Assembly (NCBI GenBank): GCA_002328825.1
Contig: DCWI01000064.1
Coordinates: forward strand, 1-6,507
Length of the DNA stretch: 6,507 nucleotides
Direction: 5' to 3'
DNA from: Nitrospiraceae bacterium UBA2166
GTDB lineage: Bacteria > Nitrospirota > Nitrospiria > Nitrospirales > UBA2166
In this document: one piece after another, positions 6,001 through 6,507 of the stretch
Layout: each line of letters starts with the position of its first letter
How positions within the stretch are numbered: position 1 is the stretch's first letter
The notes under the pieces: generated by a model
What the model saw: the letters and a program-made list of their open reading frames with translations, nothing else
What the model was told of the DNA's origin: nothing
The model's database searches: none
Made by a program: the position numbers and the translations under genes

Positions 6001-6282
6001 ATGGCCAAACCCATGAGCAAAGCTGCCATCGTTAACCATCTTGCTCAAGAAGCAGAGATAAGCAAGAAGGCGATGACAGAGTTTCTTGAACACCTCGCAG
6101 CGCTTTCCTACAAAGAGGCAAAGAACGGATTTACGATTCCCAATATCGGCAAGTTGGTGGTCGCGAATCAAAAAGCTCGGATAGGACGAAACCCCCAAAC
6201 GGGTGAGGCCATAAAGATCCCCGCAAAACGCGTGCTAAAGTTTCGCATATCTAAGGTCTGCAAAGATGCCGTATTAAAATAA
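6001..6282 (+). CDS. HU-family DNA-binding protein
   Basis: The 93-residue basic protein belongs to the HU/IHF family of dimeric, DNA-bending nucleoid proteins. The N-terminal helices span about residues 6-40 (SKAAIVNHLAQEAEISKKAM and onward). The FTIPNIGKL segment (44-52) is the conserved start of the beta sheet. The DNA-binding arm contains ARIGRNPQTGEAIKIPAKR (59-77), with Pro65 of the RNP motif as the residue expected to intercalate between bases. The closing VLKFRISK strand and a short C-terminal helix are present, so the gene is complete and of usual length. The start at ATG 6001 is fixed by a strong AGGAGG site. It stands alone after a long AT-rich leader region, which suggests its own promoter. 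Whether it acts as general HU or as a sequence-preferring IHF-like protein cannot be decided. Confidence 0.94.
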   Translation: MAKPMSKAAIVNHLAQEAEISKKAMTEFLEHLAALSYKEAKNGFTIPNIGKLVVANQKARIGRNPQTGEAIKIPAKRVLKFRISKVCKDAVLK

Positions 6283-6283
6283 A

Positions 6284-6305
6284 AGCTATAGCTGTTCATG
6301 TGAAC
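6284..6305. repeat. Two adjacent short palindromes after the HU gene
   Basis: AGCTATAGCT (6284-6293) is a perfect palindrome and is followed directly by GTTCATGTGAAC (6294-6305), with 5-base inverted arms around two bases. They begin right after the HU stop. No T-run follows at once, so they are not a clear terminator; a regulatory or mRNA 3'-end role is possible. Confidence 0.35.
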
Positions 6306-6327
6306 TACGCTCACAATTTCCCATTCC

Positions 6328-6348
6328 ACACTACGAGTTGAGTGTTTT
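6328..6348 (+). terminator. Weak candidate intrinsic terminator of the HU gene
   Basis: ACACT (6328-6332) and AGTGT (6341-6345) form a 5-base stem with an 8-base loop, and the following bases run into TTTT (6345-6348). Stem strength is low; a T6 run at 6362-6367 lies further on without a clear stem. Listed as the best available candidate only. Confidence 0.2.
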
Positions 6349-6407
6349 AACAGCGTCTACCTTTTTTAGCGTCGCAGCCCAGATGTGCCACAAAGGAGAA
6401 TAAACGA

Positions 6408-6507
6408 GTGGAATATAAACCAATCGGCGACTACGGCATTATCGGCGACCTTCACACAGTCGCGTTGGTTAGCACGAACGGGTCAATTGATTGGTGTTGC
6501 CTCCCAC
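6408..6507 (+). CDS. Glycoside hydrolase family 15 protein, N-terminal fragment (cut by window end)
   Basis: Only the first 33 residues and one extra base are inside the window. Translation from GTG 6408 gives MEYKPIGDYG, then IIGDLHTVALVS and NGSIDWCCLP. The pattern Y-x-PIGDYxxIGD-x-HT-x-ALV-x-x-x-GSIDW-x-C-x-P is the characteristic start of bacterial GH15 proteins (glucoamylase- or trehalase-like), which are usually around 600 residues and hydrolyse alpha-glucosidic bonds to release glucose. AAGGAG at 6393-6398, nine bases before the GTG, supports this start; no ATG lies nearby in frame. No signal peptide is seen, so a cytoplasmic enzyme is likely. The catalytic glutamates lie beyond the window, and the substrate (starch or glycogen oligomers, or trehalose) cannot be told. 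Confidence 0.88.
   Translation, partial: MEYKPIGDYGIIGDLHTVALVSTNGSIDWCCLP

Noticed and set aside
5902..6198. Reverse-strand frame opposite the HU gene
   Set aside because: It mirrors a confident HU gene, has no credible ribosome site and no recognisable family.

Overview
The window is an ordinary, densely packed bacterial chromosomal segment. All genes read rightwards (+ strand). Base composition is close to half G+C in the genes and clearly more AT-rich in the spacer before the HU gene. The combination of a compact site-2 protease, a tryptophanyl-tRNA synthetase with a four-cysteine iron-sulfur motif, a gap-pgk-tpiA-secG block, a tRNA-Arg and a Lys/Arg-rich HU protein points to a Gram-negative-type environmental bacterium. 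The gene order recalls Nitrospirota and some former Deltaproteobacteria. That taxonomic reading comes from memory of gene order and protein style, and is not proven by the sequence.

Layout. Positions 118-840 encode an M50-family intramembrane zinc protease. Its stop overlaps the start of trpS (837-1817) in an ATGA junction. After 20 bases come gap (1838-2845), pgk (2893-4101) and tpiA (4225-4983), the triose-phosphate trunk of glycolysis and gluconeogenesis. secG (4992-5381), the small subunit of the Sec translocon, follows tpiA closely. A complete tRNA-Arg with anticodon CCT lies at 5469-5545. A spacer of about 455 bases without a convincing gene follows; it holds a hairpin and a palindrome and probably the promoter of an HU-family DNA-binding protein gene (6001-6282). 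The window ends inside a GH15-type glycoside hydrolase gene whose GTG start is at 6408.

How the parts fit. The tight spacing from 118 to 5381 suggests one or two transcripts. M50 protease and trpS are likely co-translated. gap, pgk and tpiA encode consecutive or linked enzymes interconverting dihydroxyacetone phosphate, glyceraldehyde 3-phosphate and 3-phosphoglycerate. secG at the end of this block is a well-known conserved neighbour without a direct metabolic link. The GH15 gene could feed glucose from alpha-glucans or trehalose into the same metabolism, but it is a separate unit. I found no mobile element, CRISPR array or obvious new system. The most interesting features are the Fe-S motif in TrpRS, the long acidic tail of SecG and the structured spacer between the tRNA and the HU gene.
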